This document shows positions 25,809 to 35,736 of a stretch of 64,000 bases of DNA, one piece after another. Made by a program: the position numbers and the translations under genes. The notes below the pieces were generated by a model that ran no database searches, was not told where the DNA came from, and saw only the letters and a list, made by a program, of their open reading frames with translations. This DNA is from Arcanobacterium_A hippocoleae (GTDB taxonomy: Bacteria > Actinomycetota > Actinomycetes > Actinomycetales > Actinomycetaceae), in NCBI RefSeq assembly GCF_031456295.1, contig NZ_JAVDUJ010000001.1:1426001-1490000 (forward strand), given 5' to 3'. The stretch's first letter is position 1. Every line of letters starts with the position of its first letter.

Positions 25809-28505
25809 ATGGACAAATTAACAACAAAATCACAGGAAGCACTCGCCGTTGCGATTGAAAAAGCAACAACGGCAGGCAATCCGCATCTTGAACCAATCCA
25901 CTTACTTGCAGCACTGCTTGCACAAGTAGGAGGAGTTGCAAATGCGCTACTCGAAGCAGCCGGTGTAAACCGTGGCGATATTGAAAACCGCGTAAACGGA
26001 ACACTTACTACGCTTCCAGCAGCATCTGGCTCGGCCCTTGCACAACCGCAGCCCTCACGCAACCTATCTCTCGTACTCTCAGGCGCAGGCAAAGAGGCGA
26101 CGGCACTCGGGGATTCCTATATTTCCACTGAGCATCTGCTGCTTGCGTTATCTGAAAGTGCTCACTCGGCAGGCGAGATTTTACGCTCCGCGGGTGCTAC
26201 GCATGAACTACTAACAGCAGCATTGCCAAATGTGCGCGGTGCAAAGAAAGTTGACAATCCAGATCCGGAAGGTACTTTCAAAGCACTCGAAAAATATGGC
26301 AGTGATCTTACGGCTTTGGCCCGTGCAGGAAAACTCGATCCGGTAATCGGCAGAGATTTAGAGATCCGTCGCGTAGTACAAGTGCTTTCGCGCCGGACAA
26401 AAAACAATCCCGTATTAATCGGTGAGCCGGGAGTCGGTAAAACGGCTGTTGTTGAAGGGCTGGCACAACGCATCGTAGACGGCGATGTGCCACAATCACT
26501 GCAAAGCAAGCGACTGATTTCGCTGGATTTAGCAAGTATGGTGGCAGGCGCAAAATATCGCGGCGAATTTGAGGAGCGACTAAAAGCCGTCCTGCAAGAA
26601 ATCAAAGATGCAGAAGGTGAAGTAGTCACTTTCATTGATGAACTGCATACCGTTGTTGGTGCTGGTGGCGGCAGTGAAGGCGCGATGGACGCGGGAAATA
26701 TGCTCAAACCAATGCTTGCCCGCGGCGAACTGCGCCTAGTGGGTGCAACTACGCTTGATGAATATCGTGAACACATTGAAAAAGATCCTGCCCTTGAGCG
26801 GCGATTCCAACAAGTCTATGTAGGAGAACCGTCAGTTGCAGATACTGTGGCAATTTTGCGCGGAATTGCGCCAAAATACGAAGCACACCATAAAGTAACG
26901 ATTTCTGACGGTGCCTTAGTGGCAGCAGCAACTCTCTCTGACCGCTATATTTCTGGACGCCAGCTTCCAGATAAAGCAATCGATCTGATCGATGAAGCTG
27001 CATCACGGCTGCGAATGGAACTTGATTCCTCACCAGAGGAAATTGATGTGCTACAGCGGCAGGTCAATCGCTTAAAGATGGAACAAGCGTACTTGCAGGA
27101 AACGGAAAATGACGATGATGCTGCTGCGGCAGAACGCCTCGAAAAGCTGGAGGCTGAACTTGCTGATCGGGCGGAGGAGCTGGCCGCATTGAATGCGCGT
27201 TGGGAATTGGAAAAAGCCGACCGCAATGAAATCGGCAACCTGCGGGTGCAGCTTGATGCTCTGCGGACAGAATTAGAAAAAGCAATCAGAGAAGGCCGAT
27301 ATGAAGATGCTGGACGGATCCAAAACGGAGATATTCCTAGCGTAGAGCAGAAAATCGCAGCAGCAGAAGCAGCGGAAAGACAGCGAACTGATTCTGCGCA
27401 AGCGGATGAACCAATGATTGCGGAAAAAGTGGATGCAGACGGAATTGCAGAAGTAGTTGCTTCGTGGACGGGAATCCCAGTTGGCAGGCTAATGCAAGGG
27501 GAAACGGAAAAGCTGTTAGAAATGGAGGCTTATCTTGGGCGGCGTTTGATTGGGCAGAAACAGGCTGTGGCGGCAGTATCGGATGCGGTGCGGCGCTCGC
27601 GTGCAGGAGTAGCTGATCCAAATCGTCCCACTGGTTCCTTCCTTTTCCTTGGCCCTACAGGGGTGGGAAAGACGGAGCTGGCGAAATCATTGGCGGAATT
27701 GCTCTTTGAGGATGAGCGTTCAATGATGCGAATAGATATGTCTGAGTATAGTGAGAAGCATTCAGTAGCGCGGCTGATTGGTGCACCTCCGGGATATGTT
27801 GGATATGAGGAGGGTGGCCAGCTGACGGAGGCAGTGCGGCGCCGTCCTTATGGTGTGATACTTCTTGATGAAGTTGAGAAAGCGCACCCAGAGGTTTTTG
27901 ATATCTTATTGCAAGTGCTTGATGATGGGCGCTTGACTGATGGGCAAGGGCGGACGGTGGATTTCCGGAATACGATATTAATCCTGACTTCCAATCTTGG
28001 TTCGCAATTTCTTTCTAACTCTGAACTTGATCCGAAAGCGCAGCATGAGGCAGTGTATGCGGCATTGCGGGCGCATTTCAAACCAGAGTTTTTGAATCGA
28101 CTCGATGATGTGGTGATGTTTGAGCCGCTTTCAATCGAGCAGATTGGGAAGATTGTTGAATTACAGCTCGCAAAATTGCAGGAGCGCCTAGCTCAGCGGC
28201 GGATTCATTTTACATTGACGACGGCAGCGAAAGATGTGCTTACTGTAAACGGATACGATCCGGTATATGGTGCCCGTCCGTTACGGCGCTTGATTCAACG
28301 TGAAATAGGCGATCAGCTTGCGCGGATGCTGCTTGCTGGCAAAGTGCATGATGGTGATGCGCTGATTGTGTATGTTGCTGAACCGGATCCGGAAGAACTG
28401 AAAGTTTATGGTGTGGATGCTGGTTTAGATGGAAGTCCAGAACGTGGGTATGGGAGAATTTCGGATGGGCAGCCATATCGTTTGGTGCTGAAAGTGCAAG
28501 CGTGA
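25809..28505 (+). CDS. clpB: Disaggregase ClpB (Hsp100)
   Basis: An 898-residue Hsp100 with two N-terminal repeats (LTTKSQEALAVAIEKA; STEHLLLALSE), a first AAA+ domain with Walker A GEPGVGKT (205-212) and Walker B VTFIDELHTVVG, and a middle coiled-coil domain around residues 400-530. The second AAA+ domain has GPTGVGKT (about 615-622), MRIDMSEYSEKHSVARLIGAPPGYVGYEEGG and VILLDEVEKAHPEVFD. It rescues aggregated proteins together with DnaK/DnaJ/GrpE. No ClpP-binding tripeptide loop is evident, as expected for ClpB. AGAGGT precedes the ATG. Controlled by the HAIR at 25642. Confidence 0.97.
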   Translation: MDKLTTKSQEALAVAIEKATTAGNPHLEPIHLLAALLAQVGGVANALLEAAGVNRGDIENRVNGTLTTLPAASGSALAQPQPSRNLSLVLSGAGKEATALGDSYISTEHLLLALSESAHSAGEILRSAGATHELLTAALPNVRGAKKVDNPDPEGTFKALEKYGSDLTALARAGKLDPVIGRDLEIRRVVQVLSRRTKNNPVLIGEPGVGKTAVVEGLAQRIVDGDVPQSLQSKRLISLDLASMVAGAKYRGEFEERLKAVLQEIKDAEGEVVTFIDELHTVVGAGGGSEGAMDAGNMLKPMLARGELRLVGATTLDEYREHIEKDPALERRFQQVYVGEPSVADTVAILRGIAPKYEAHHKVTISDGALVAAATLSDRYISGRQLPDKAIDLIDEAASRLRMELDSSPEEIDVLQRQVNRLKMEQAYLQETENDDDAAAAERLEKLEAELADRAEELAALNARWELEKADRNEIGNLRVQLDALRTELEKAIREGRYEDAGRIQNGDIPSVEQKIAAAEAAERQRTDSAQADEPMIAEKVDADGIAEVVASWTGIPVGRLMQGETEKLLEMEAYLGRRLIGQKQAVAAVSDAVRRSRAGVADPNRPTGSFLFLGPTGVGKTELAKSLAELLFEDERSMMRIDMSEYSEKHSVARLIGAPPGYVGYEEGGQLTEAVRRRPYGVILLDEVEKAHPEVFDILLQVLDDGRLTDGQGRTVDFRNTILILTSNLGSQFLSNSELDPKAQHEAVYAALRAHFKPEFLNRLDDVVMFEPLSIEQIGKIVELQLAKLQERLAQRRIHFTLTTAAKDVLTVNGYDPVYGARPLRRLIQREIGDQLARMLLAGKVHDGDALIVYVAEPDPEELKVYGVDAGLDGSPERGYGRISDGQPYRLVLKVQA

Positions 28506-28527
28506 AACAGGTTGAGAGAATCGAAGT

Positions 28528-28641
28528 ATGGGAGTGATTCTAGAATTTTTCTGCGGGATACTTGAAGCAATTTTTACTCCAAACTTTGCAGGTGGAAAGA
28601 AGCGAGAGAAACGTCAGAAATCGGAAGACGATACGAAGTAG
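28528..28641 (+). CDS. Possible small protein, 37 residues
   Basis: A short frame between clpB and its terminator, starting MGVILEFFCGILEAIFTP and ending in a Lys/Arg/Glu-rich tail (GGKKREKRQKSEDDTK). The hydrophobic first half and charged tail suggest a membrane-associated micropeptide. GAGAG lies nearby but about 10 bases upstream. Unsupported by similarity that I can recognise. Confidence 0.35.
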   Translation: MGVILEFFCGILEAIFTPNFAGGKKREKRQKSEDDTK

Positions 28642-28649
28642 CGTAGGCA

Positions 28650-28691
28650 TGCCGGCAGATGGATTTTTCAAGTTCAGCTGCCGGCACTTTT
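28650..28691 (+). terminator. Terminator of clpB
   Basis: Arms TGCCGGCAG (28650-28658) and CTGCCGGCA (28678-28686) around a 19-base loop, followed by CTTTT. Confidence 0.7.
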
Positions 28692-28813
28692 CTGATCAAT
28701 ATTTTGCAGTTTGAGTTTTGGCGCTGATCCTGACGGATTTTTCTGTGCGGATTTATTTTTGGTTTTGCGTTAGCGCAAGGATGCGGGCGTTTCCTTTCCG
28801 ACTTGAAAATTTC

Positions 28814-28825
28814 GGGGGGGGGGGG
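28814..28825 (+). repeat. G12 homopolymer upstream of the pilus operon
   Basis: Twelve consecutive G residues, about 105 bp before the tip-adhesin start. All three frames between the tract and the gene are interrupted or lack a start, and the gene's own frame has a stop at 28865, so the tract is in the promoter or leader, not in coding sequence. Such tracts gain and lose bases at replication, and are known switches of bifidobacterial sortase pili. Confidence 0.8.
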
Positions 28826-28930
28826 TGGAATAATCGACAAAGCAAAGGGGGTAATGTTAAAAGTTAAATTAACTCACTTTGCGTTCACACAATAAAAATA
28901 AATTTAGATATTTATGAATTGCAGGGCATT

Positions 28931-31900
28931 GTGGCGTCGTACCAGAAGCAGACTATTACGGATAGAATTTCGCATACTTTTTGGATTTTATTTTTTACGA
29001 TAGCTCTCGCGCTCTCTTTTACATTCTCGCCAGCCGCGCATTTGAAAGCTCAAGCTGCTTATGGCGAGGGCGGTTATAATTCCGGCGAAACTTCTCGCTA
29101 TTTGGGTTTGATTGACTGGGTGGACTGGTCGAAATGTGATGGACCAGATAACTGTAGAAAGCTTTCAAAAAGTTATACCAGCCAAACTGGAGAGTTGAAT
29201 TGGGATAGAGAAGATGCGGGAACTTTATTCTCAAAAGATCTTCGGGATGGTGGATCGTATCGGGTTAGGAGTGAGACTCAGTTAGGTGAAAATGCCAAGG
29301 TAACGACTTTCTGTTCGATTTCTGAATTTAGACAAAATGCTTATGGGTCTTATCCAATAGATGGAAAAGCACCGCTGTATATTCATATTCCTGGTTCTTA
29401 TAAAAAAGATGGCTGGGATAATGTTTACCAACGTTTTGATAAAGGCACTCGGACGGGTATCGCTGCTGGGATTGGGCGTGCTAATGGTGGACGCGCACGC
29501 TTTGATGTTTCTTGCGAGGCATTTCTGGTTACCGATAATGAAAATAATGAAAGAAGAGAAATCCCAATTCAAGGTTTAGTCTTCGCTGATGCTGAAGTTA
29601 CAAGCGGGAACGAAACGAGTTACATTATTCCTGCGAAAATTGATCGAAGCAGAAGTGTGGAATGGCGTCAACTTGACTATAACCGAGTGCCTGGTGATAA
29701 CACTAAAATCAAATTAGAGTATGGTCCCAATAATGGCAGTGATAGACCGGATAACTCTTTGTTTTATGCATTTAATCCACAGAAGCACCAATATTTATGG
29801 GAATACTCGAGTCTTGCTAATCTCCTTGATCGGAATAATGCAATAAAATTTATTGGGCAAAGTGAAACTGATCAGGTATTCCAGCCCGTTTCCGTTCTTT
29901 ATGCGAGCAATGCTAATGGTGCGTACGTTGATATGGAAGTCAAGGGGGGAAATTATTTTGCAATTGGTGTAGTGCTTGGTGGTGATTCTAGTGATGGGCC
30001 AGCGAGTTATGGTAAAGCTGGGGCGATAGTCCAGCCGCAAATATCTGGACAAAAAATTACTCACACTATCGAAAACTTGAAGGACGCTCCCAAAGCGGTA
30101 GTTTCTGCAGGTGCCCCGCCTTTTCTTGGCGTGAATGGCCCCGATTTGGAAGCCCAGTTCTTTAGTAAAAATTATTGGAATACTCTATTAAACGACGATT
30201 TGTATAATTCCACTTCCAACGGTGATGCTTACTCAAGAGCAGTATTTGATGATGAAGATGCTATTACGAAGCCGTTGTTGGTGACGGCACAGCCAGGTAC
30301 TTTTAAGAAAACAATAAAGTGTAAACCTGCACCGGGCGAGAAGCAAACGAATGTGTCAGGTTGGCTCGATTGGAATGCAGACGGGCACTTCACGAATAGT
30401 GAGCGAAGTGTTACCGTCTGCGGGAACAATAACCAAGCTACTTTAAGCTGGAATGTAACGCCGGAAATGCTCCCAGGAGCTGGGAAAACCATCGAAAAGA
30501 GTATGCTGCGCCTGATGGCGACTACCGAGCCGACAGCCAAATATTCTTTCAACTCACTGCTGCCGGACGGTGAAGTAGAAGATCACGCAGTCACTTTGGT
30601 GCGCCCAACGCTTACAGTTACGAAGCAGATTCTCAGCTCTAACGGGCAGCCGAAAAACGATGCCGACCGTGCTGGTTTTGGGTTCACTGCCAACGTGCCG
30701 AACACGACTTTCCCGCAAGTGCCGCTCACACCTCAAAAGTTGATTGACATCGTGGCGCAGCAAACCACATCTGGAACACAGAGTGCGGCAGCGAAAGCTG
30801 GTACTGCTTCGTGGCCGTTAGCTTTTAATAATCTAAAGCCAGAGCTTACCGATGCGGGGCAGACCGCACCGATAGTTAATGCAACGGTTTCGGAGACGCC
30901 AAAAACCGGATATCAAATGGTGCCGAACACAAGATGTGAAGTTGCGGAAAAGAATCAGAAGTTCACCACAGTAAAAGCCTATAACGTTGCTGCGTCGATG
31001 AATCAACGGAAGCCAGTGTATATGGACCAAGCTGATACTTATGCTTGGCCGGAAGAAATCTCGCCAAATGTTACTTCTAGCAAAAAGAATGCTTTTTCGG
31101 TGGAGCTCTCGCCGGTTTCGGTAATGAACTGCACGGTATCAAATCAGCCGTACGGGCAGATTTCAGTCAAACCGACCGTCGATACTTCCGAGGTTAATCC
31201 GCCTATGCAAATTGATAGTGAGTTGCAGTTCGCGGGAACGTACAGCTGTACAGCTCCAACAGTCGGACCTTTCAAAGGCGCTGCAAAGGTTGATGGAACC
31301 TGGGGTCCAGTGAAAGCTGACAACGTTTGGACATCTGATCCGAAGAAAGATCTGATTCCAGCCGGTGCTTCGTGTACGATTACCCAAACTGCAATCACAT
31401 CTACATCACAGGGTGGCGCAAATCCAGCCAAGCCAGTGGCAGGATCTGCAGCGTACAGCTGGAAGAATCCAGTCGAATATCAAACTACAAATACAATTAC
31501 TGCTGCTGCGGGGCTCATCGGTGAACAAGTAAATATGGTCACTGCAGTGAATAAAGTTGAACTCGCCCCGAACACCACCCTGCGCTGGACGAAAGTGGAT
31601 GAAAAGCACAAGCTGCTCACAGGTGCAGTGTTCTCGCTAAAGACTACTGACGCAAAGAATACCGAGCAGACGGTTGCCGATATTACCGACTGCGTGGCTG
31701 ATAGTGCAGGGAAATGCGAAGGCTCCGATAAAGATCCGGAAGCTGGTAAATACAAGGTCGAAAACGTGCCAGCAGGAAAGTGGGAACTTACCGAAACTGC
31801 AGCTCCTGCTGGATTCGCAAAACTTACCCAGCCAGTAAAAGGCACTGTGGAGCCTGCAGATTTAACCTCCGGAAAAGACGTTGGCGAAGTGGTGAACACG

Positions 31901-32053
31901 CGCATCACTGCCGAGTTTTTACCGACCCTGCCAATCACCGGCGGTCTCAGCACCACGATTTTCCTCCTCATTGGTGCATCGGCGATAGTCGCTGCTGCGG
32001 TAACGGGAGTAATTAGTGTTAAACGCCGCGAAAGGGGTGGAGCCACGCATTAA
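28931..32053 (+). CDS. Large pilus tip/adhesin protein, sortase substrate
   Basis: About 1040 residues, secreted. The signal peptide is VASYQKQTITDRISHTFWILFF... to AHLKAQA. A CshA-like N-terminal region (RYLGLIDWVDWSKC) and a GEVED-type domain (WLDWNADGHF... to DGEVEDHAV, near residue 547) follow, then Cna-B/SpaA-like repeats; the last has the isopeptide E-box WELTETAAPAGF. It ends in LPITG (about 1000-1004), a helix and a KRRERGG tail. Start GTG 28931 is preferred (AGGG just upstream) over TTG 28919. First gene of the pilus operon, 59 bp before the backbone pilin; it probably makes the adhesive tip. Confidence 0.85.
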   Translation: MASYQKQTITDRISHTFWILFFTIALALSFTFSPAAHLKAQAAYGEGGYNSGETSRYLGLIDWVDWSKCDGPDNCRKLSKSYTSQTGELNWDREDAGTLFSKDLRDGGSYRVRSETQLGENAKVTTFCSISEFRQNAYGSYPIDGKAPLYIHIPGSYKKDGWDNVYQRFDKGTRTGIAAGIGRANGGRARFDVSCEAFLVTDNENNERREIPIQGLVFADAEVTSGNETSYIIPAKIDRSRSVEWRQLDYNRVPGDNTKIKLEYGPNNGSDRPDNSLFYAFNPQKHQYLWEYSSLANLLDRNNAIKFIGQSETDQVFQPVSVLYASNANGAYVDMEVKGGNYFAIGVVLGGDSSDGPASYGKAGAIVQPQISGQKITHTIENLKDAPKAVVSAGAPPFLGVNGPDLEAQFFSKNYWNTLLNDDLYNSTSNGDAYSRAVFDDEDAITKPLLVTAQPGTFKKTIKCKPAPGEKQTNVSGWLDWNADGHFTNSERSVTVCGNNNQATLSWNVTPEMLPGAGKTIEKSMLRLMATTEPTAKYSFNSLLPDGEVEDHAVTLVRPTLTVTKQILSSNGQPKNDADRAGFGFTANVPNTTFPQVPLTPQKLIDIVAQQTTSGTQSAAAKAGTASWPLAFNNLKPELTDAGQTAPIVNATVSETPKTGYQMVPNTRCEVAEKNQKFTTVKAYNVAASMNQRKPVYMDQADTYAWPEEISPNVTSSKKNAFSVELSPVSVMNCTVSNQPYGQISVKPTVDTSEVNPPMQIDSELQFAGTYSCTAPTVGPFKGAAKVDGTWGPVKADNVWTSDPKKDLIPAGASCTITQTAITSTSQGGANPAKPVAGSAAYSWKNPVEYQTTNTITAAAGLIGEQVNMVTAVNKVELAPNTTLRWTKVDEKHKLLTGAVFSLKTTDAKNTEQTVADITDCVADSAGKCEGSDKDPEAGKYKVENVPAGKWELTETAAPAGFAKLTQPVKGTVEPADLTSGKDVGEVVNTRITAEFLPTLPITGGLSTTIFLLIGASAIVAAAVTGVISVKRRERGGATH

Positions 32054-32112
32054 TTCAACCGCCATTTCCACCCAGATTTCAAGACGTATTTAATAATTAA
32101 GGAGAAACAAGA

Positions 32113-33582
32113 ATGTACGCACTGCGTATGAGTAAAAAAGGGATTGCGCTGCTAGCGGTAATGCTGATGGGCTTAGTGCTCATTGGGCTGACCCCGTTCG
32201 CGCGCGCAGCCGAGGGAAATATTGACACTAATCGGCAGGGTTCAATCACGATTCATAAGTATGAGAACCCGGGTACCGGCATTCCTGGTGATGGCAAGAA
32301 ACAGGACAATATTAATGGGATGATTCCACTGGCAGATGTGGTCTTCGAGTATGCGAAAGTAAACGAAGTAAATCTGAAAGAACCAAGTGGTTGGGAGGAA
32401 GTTAAGGAGCTTCAGGTTTCAGCTGATGGGCAGATTACGCGTAGAGGTGTGAGCAGGTCGTACAGTACTGAACAGGCACGTCGGATGGAAGCCACAGATT
32501 ATAACGGAAAAGCAAAAGCTGACCAGCTTGACCTTGGCGTCTACCTAGTAAAAGAAGTTTCTGCTCCCGAGAATGTGACTACAAAGTCTGCGCCATTCCT
32601 GGTAACGATTCCATTCCCGAGTAAGGACGCTGGCTGGCTTTATGATATCCACGTTTATCCGAAGAATACAGTTTTAACCGATAGTGATAAGCCGGTGAAG
32701 ACCGTTGCCAATGCGGACGCTGTACATTTCCCTGGCGACACAATCATTTGGCAGATTAGCCAGCCGATTCCGGCTTTGGGCGTGGACGAAACTCTGAAGT
32801 CTTTCAAGATTACTGATCAGCTGCCAAAAGATGTTAACCCTGTTGCTAAGAGCGATATTGTGGTGCAAGTGAAAGACGATCAAGGATTCACTAAGTCTGG
32901 ATTTGATCCTAAAGTTGAGGTCACAAATCAAAGAAAGGTGACCGTCACATTCGAAAATGGTGATTTAGCGAAGCTTAAGAGCGGCTGGAAAGTTAATGTA
33001 TTTATTTCAGCTGTAGTTTCATTAGGTATTGACGGTTCATTGGAAAATCAGTCCACCACGAATATTAATGGTGTAGATTTCAAGTCCAGCAGCGCGCCGG
33101 ATTCACCTGGTGATGAGAACCCGACCGAGACGGTTTTTGGTACGCTAAACATCACGAAGATTAACAATGACCATCAAGCTCTTGGAGATGCAAGGTTCCA
33201 GATTTCGCCGGCGAAGGATGGAAAGTGTGAAGCAAAGCCGACGTCTTTCCGTGAGCTCACCACAAGTAATCAGGACGGCACTGCCTCATTGCGGGTTGCT
33301 GCTGGTGACTATTGTGTGAAAGAAACTAAAGCCCCGCTTGGATACGAAATTGATCCATTCTATAAGAGTGGAATCGTTGTTACTGTTTCCGACCACACCG
33401 GAACTGCGCTGGAAGTAATCAACCTCCGGGCAAATGATGGCGAGGGCGGAATGCTGCCGAACCTGCCGCTCACCGGTGCTGCTGGAGTTGTAATCCTGAC
33501 AGTTCTCGGCGGAATGATTCTCGCTGCCGGTGCTGGATTCGTGATTATTGCAATGCGCCGCCGCAATCACCAAGGGCAGTAA
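32113..33582 (+). CDS. SpaA/FimA-type backbone pilin
   Basis: 489 residues: signal peptide (MSKKGIALLAVMLMGLVL to FARA), a first domain starting GSITIHKYENPGTG, and the pilin motif WLYDIHVYPKN with the polymerising Lys near residue 184. Middle Cna-B domains follow, one with the E-box YCVKETKAPLGYE, and then the sorting signal LPLTG (about 451-455) with helix and RRRN tail. Subunits are joined Lys-to-Thr by the class C sortase encoded next to form a fimbrial shaft. The architecture is that of Actinomyces type 1/2 fimbriae. AAGGAG lies 8 bases before the ATG. Confidence 0.93.
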   Translation: MYALRMSKKGIALLAVMLMGLVLIGLTPFARAAEGNIDTNRQGSITIHKYENPGTGIPGDGKKQDNINGMIPLADVVFEYAKVNEVNLKEPSGWEEVKELQVSADGQITRRGVSRSYSTEQARRMEATDYNGKAKADQLDLGVYLVKEVSAPENVTTKSAPFLVTIPFPSKDAGWLYDIHVYPKNTVLTDSDKPVKTVANADAVHFPGDTIIWQISQPIPALGVDETLKSFKITDQLPKDVNPVAKSDIVVQVKDDQGFTKSGFDPKVEVTNQRKVTVTFENGDLAKLKSGWKVNVFISAVVSLGIDGSLENQSTTNINGVDFKSSSAPDSPGDENPTETVFGTLNITKINNDHQALGDARFQISPAKDGKCEAKPTSFRELTTSNQDGTASLRVAAGDYCVKETKAPLGYEIDPFYKSGIVVTVSDHTGTALEVINLRANDGEGGMLPNLPLTGAAGVVILTVLGGMILAAGAGFVIIAMRRRNHQGQ

Positions 33583-33645
33583 CCGCAGGCGCAGAAAGCA
33601 AAAAATATCTGCAGCTCTAGACATGAGCTAGCAAGAGATATCGGG

Positions 33646-33687
33646 AACGCCGGAATTTTGGGTCACAGCAGCCGAAATTCCGGCGTT
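33646..33687 (+). terminator. Hairpin between pilin and sortase genes
   Basis: Perfect 13-bp arms (AACGCCGGAATTT and complement) around a 16-base loop. There is no T-run, so it may be a partial terminator that lowers sortase output relative to pilin. The rest of the 338-bp gap has no gene. Confidence 0.6.
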
Positions 33688-33920
33688 TAACCGCAAACAC
33701 GGAAAGTTTAACCCCAGGCAGGGATTATTTAGCTGCCAAAAGCAAGAGCCAAACGCAGGAGCAGCGCCTCCAGCCAAGCAGAAACTCCCAGTACAAAGTA
33801 TGGAGTGCGGCTCAACTCAAAACAGCTTAATTCCAACACATTTCACCGTTCGGGCGCCGTCATTATTGATTATCGACGATAAATTCAGTGCTAAAACCAA
33901 GATCAGAAACAGAAAACCGC

Positions 33921-34871
33921 ATGAACCAAAGAATGCCGATTTTACCTGCCGCGCAGACCGTTTTGCCGCGAAGAAAACGGGTAAAAAAGCGCTTCAGCAA
34001 AAGTGCAGTGATTGCTGCGATCCTCTTACTGCTCGGCACTACCGTGATTCTCTATCCGCAAGCGGCACAATGGTTTAGTCAAATGCGCCAATCACGAATC
34101 GTGAGCGATTATGAAAAAATTGCGAGAACTTCTGAACCGAGTGAAGCAGTCCAAGTATCGCGGGCACGCCAATACAATCAGCTGCTGGCAGGCAAACAGC
34201 TCGTCGATATTGCCGGGCATGTGCCGACAATCAGGGAATCACAGCTCACCCCCGAACAGCAGGGAATTGCACCTTACGAGGAACAGCTGCGGGCAAATAA
34301 CACTGGTTTAATGGGAAGAATTTTGGTGCCAAGCGCCGATATTGATATTCCGATTTATCACGGCACATCGGACGCAACACTGCTGAAAGGAGCCGGGCAT
34401 TTACAAGGCACAGCGCTGCCCGTCGGCGGGAAAGGCACGCGCACCGTAATTACAGCTCATCGCGGGTTAGCTGATGCGGCAATGTTTACGCATCTCGACC
34501 GCGCCAAGATGGGCGATGAGTTTATTTTACAGATCTTTGACCAGACACTTGTCTACCGGATTAAAGATATTCAGGTAGTAGCCCCGGAAGATACCGAGTC
34601 AATCCGCGCCGAAGCCGATGCGGATCTTGCCACATTAATCACCTGCACCCCGCTGGGGATCAATACGCATCGAATCGTCGTCACTGGCGAACGGGTATTC
34701 CCTACGCCAAGCGACGCTGCTGACAAGGCGACCGCTGTTTCCGAGTTGCCGCACTTTCCGTGGTGGCTGATTATTTGGATTACAGTATTTATTGCAAGTA
34801 ACTGGTTTGTTTGGTACTCGCGCATCCCGGAGAAAGATTTGGAATCCGAGCGAGTTTCTGAGCCGGAATAA
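33921..34871 (+). CDS. srtC: Class C (pilus) sortase
   Basis: About 316 residues: an N-terminal helix (SAVIAAILLLLGTTVILYP), the sortase domain with catalytic His in VITAHRGL (about residue 180), Cys in LATLITCTPLG (about 242) and Arg in INTHRIVV, and a C-terminal helix (FPWWLIIWITVFIASNWFVWY) typical of pilus-polymerising class C sortases. I do not see the usual DPW/DPF lid; IAPYEEQL lies in that region. It polymerises the SpaA-type pilin and adds the tip. The start is uncertain: ATG 33921 or GTG 33888, neither with a good ribosome site. Confidence 0.9.
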   Translation: MNQRMPILPAAQTVLPRRKRVKKRFSKSAVIAAILLLLGTTVILYPQAAQWFSQMRQSRIVSDYEKIARTSEPSEAVQVSRARQYNQLLAGKQLVDIAGHVPTIRESQLTPEQQGIAPYEEQLRANNTGLMGRILVPSADIDIPIYHGTSDATLLKGAGHLQGTALPVGGKGTRTVITAHRGLADAAMFTHLDRAKMGDEFILQIFDQTLVYRIKDIQVVAPEDTESIRAEADADLATLITCTPLGINTHRIVVTGERVFPTPSDAADKATAVSELPHFPWWLIIWITVFIASNWFVWYSRIPEKDLESERVSEPE

Positions 34872-35085
34872 GTTTTGGAATCCGGGTGACTCAGGGGGCA
34901 GTTGGAAACCGGGCAGTTGGAATCGGCTCGCTGTGCTGATTATCTTGGGAGCATTCATTTTCTGGAAACAATATCGGCAAAGTCAAACGGCGGAGATGAA
35001 ACAACACGGAAACGATAGCAGTTTTAGCCGTGAATACAAGGATTAGATGAGCCGGTTTCCAAGATTTTCGAAGCTTTGCCAGGTT

Positions 35086-35388
35086 TTAGGCTTCGACAGC
35101 CCAAGTTTCGGGCAAGCCAATTCCGCGCACTTTATGCGAGACAAGGAAGATAACTGCGCAAATCCCCATCAGTACACCTCCGCCGATGAAGCCGGAAATC
35201 TGCTGGTTTGCGGCGACCAGCCAGGCGGATACTAAAGGTGCGAAAGCGCCGATTCCCATCCCAGCTGAGCGGCCCTGCATCTCCTGAGGTGTGCGCGCAT
35301 AGAAGTAACCGAGCATCGGCGCGGACACAAGTTGTGCTGCTAGCGCGTATTTTCTGACTGTGAGGTATTTGTAGTTAGTTGATGAAAG
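35086..35388 (-). pseudogene. C-terminal fragment of an MFS transporter
   Basis: The minus strand encodes about 100 residues resembling the last two or three helices of an MFS exporter: ALAAQLVSAPMLGYFYARTPQEMQGR, then GAFAPLVSAWLVAA and a final helix GGVLMGICAVIFLVSH, ending in GLPETWAVEA. No N-terminal part is present; the frame runs into the 3' end of the neighbouring HTH remnant. It marks a site of past rearrangement. Confidence 0.65.
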
Positions 35389-35691
35389 CGTCGGGTCGCG
35401 GTGAGGCTGGGATAGTTTTAGGGGTTTGCGGGGTTTGGGTTAGAGCATCCTCTGCCTGTCTAGCCAGCCTTGATAAGCGCAGGTTTAGCGTGGAGCAGAT
35501 TTGCTCTACCTCGTTCAGATCTGGCACGCGGGAAAATTTGAAAACTCGGCTTAGCGTGGGCTCTGAAATGCCGGTTTTTTCTGAAAGCTCTTTTTGGGTA
35601 ATCCCGAGTTTTTGCATTTTTCAGCCATTATCAACACTAAAGCTTTAGTGTGCTCAGTCACATTGACTCGGGGTTTTCCTTGTATATTCAT
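35375..35691 (-). pseudogene. XRE-type HTH regulator, frameshifted
   Basis: From ATG 35691 the frame reads MNIQGKPRVNVTEHTKALVLIMAEKC, then falls out of frame at the GAAAAATGCAAAAAC stretch near 35615. The neighbouring frame continues with a clear helix-turn-helix: KLGITQKELSEKTGISEPTLSRVFKFSRVPDLNEVEQIC. One missing A would restore a protein of about 105 residues. It is divergent from the HipA-like kinase, where a HipB-type antitoxin could be expected, though it is in the opposite orientation. Without the repair, the gene gives at most a truncated product. Confidence 0.7.
35634..35651. promoter_or_regulatory. 18-bp palindrome at the start of the XRE remnant
   Basis: ACACTAAAGCTTTAGTGT is a perfect palindrome; a half-site GCTTTAG recurs at about 35692. 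Possibly an operator of the XRE protein, although it overlaps its reading frame. Confidence 0.4.
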
Positions 35692-35736
35692 AGCTTTAGT
35701 TTTCCATATTGAAATTTTCTTTTCAGTTCATTTTGC

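Noticed and set aside
34792..35046. 84-codon frame with a membrane-like segment after the sortase gene
   Set aside because: It starts inside the sortase gene at a TTG without a ribosome site, and the local sequence consists of imperfect GGAATCCG repeats.
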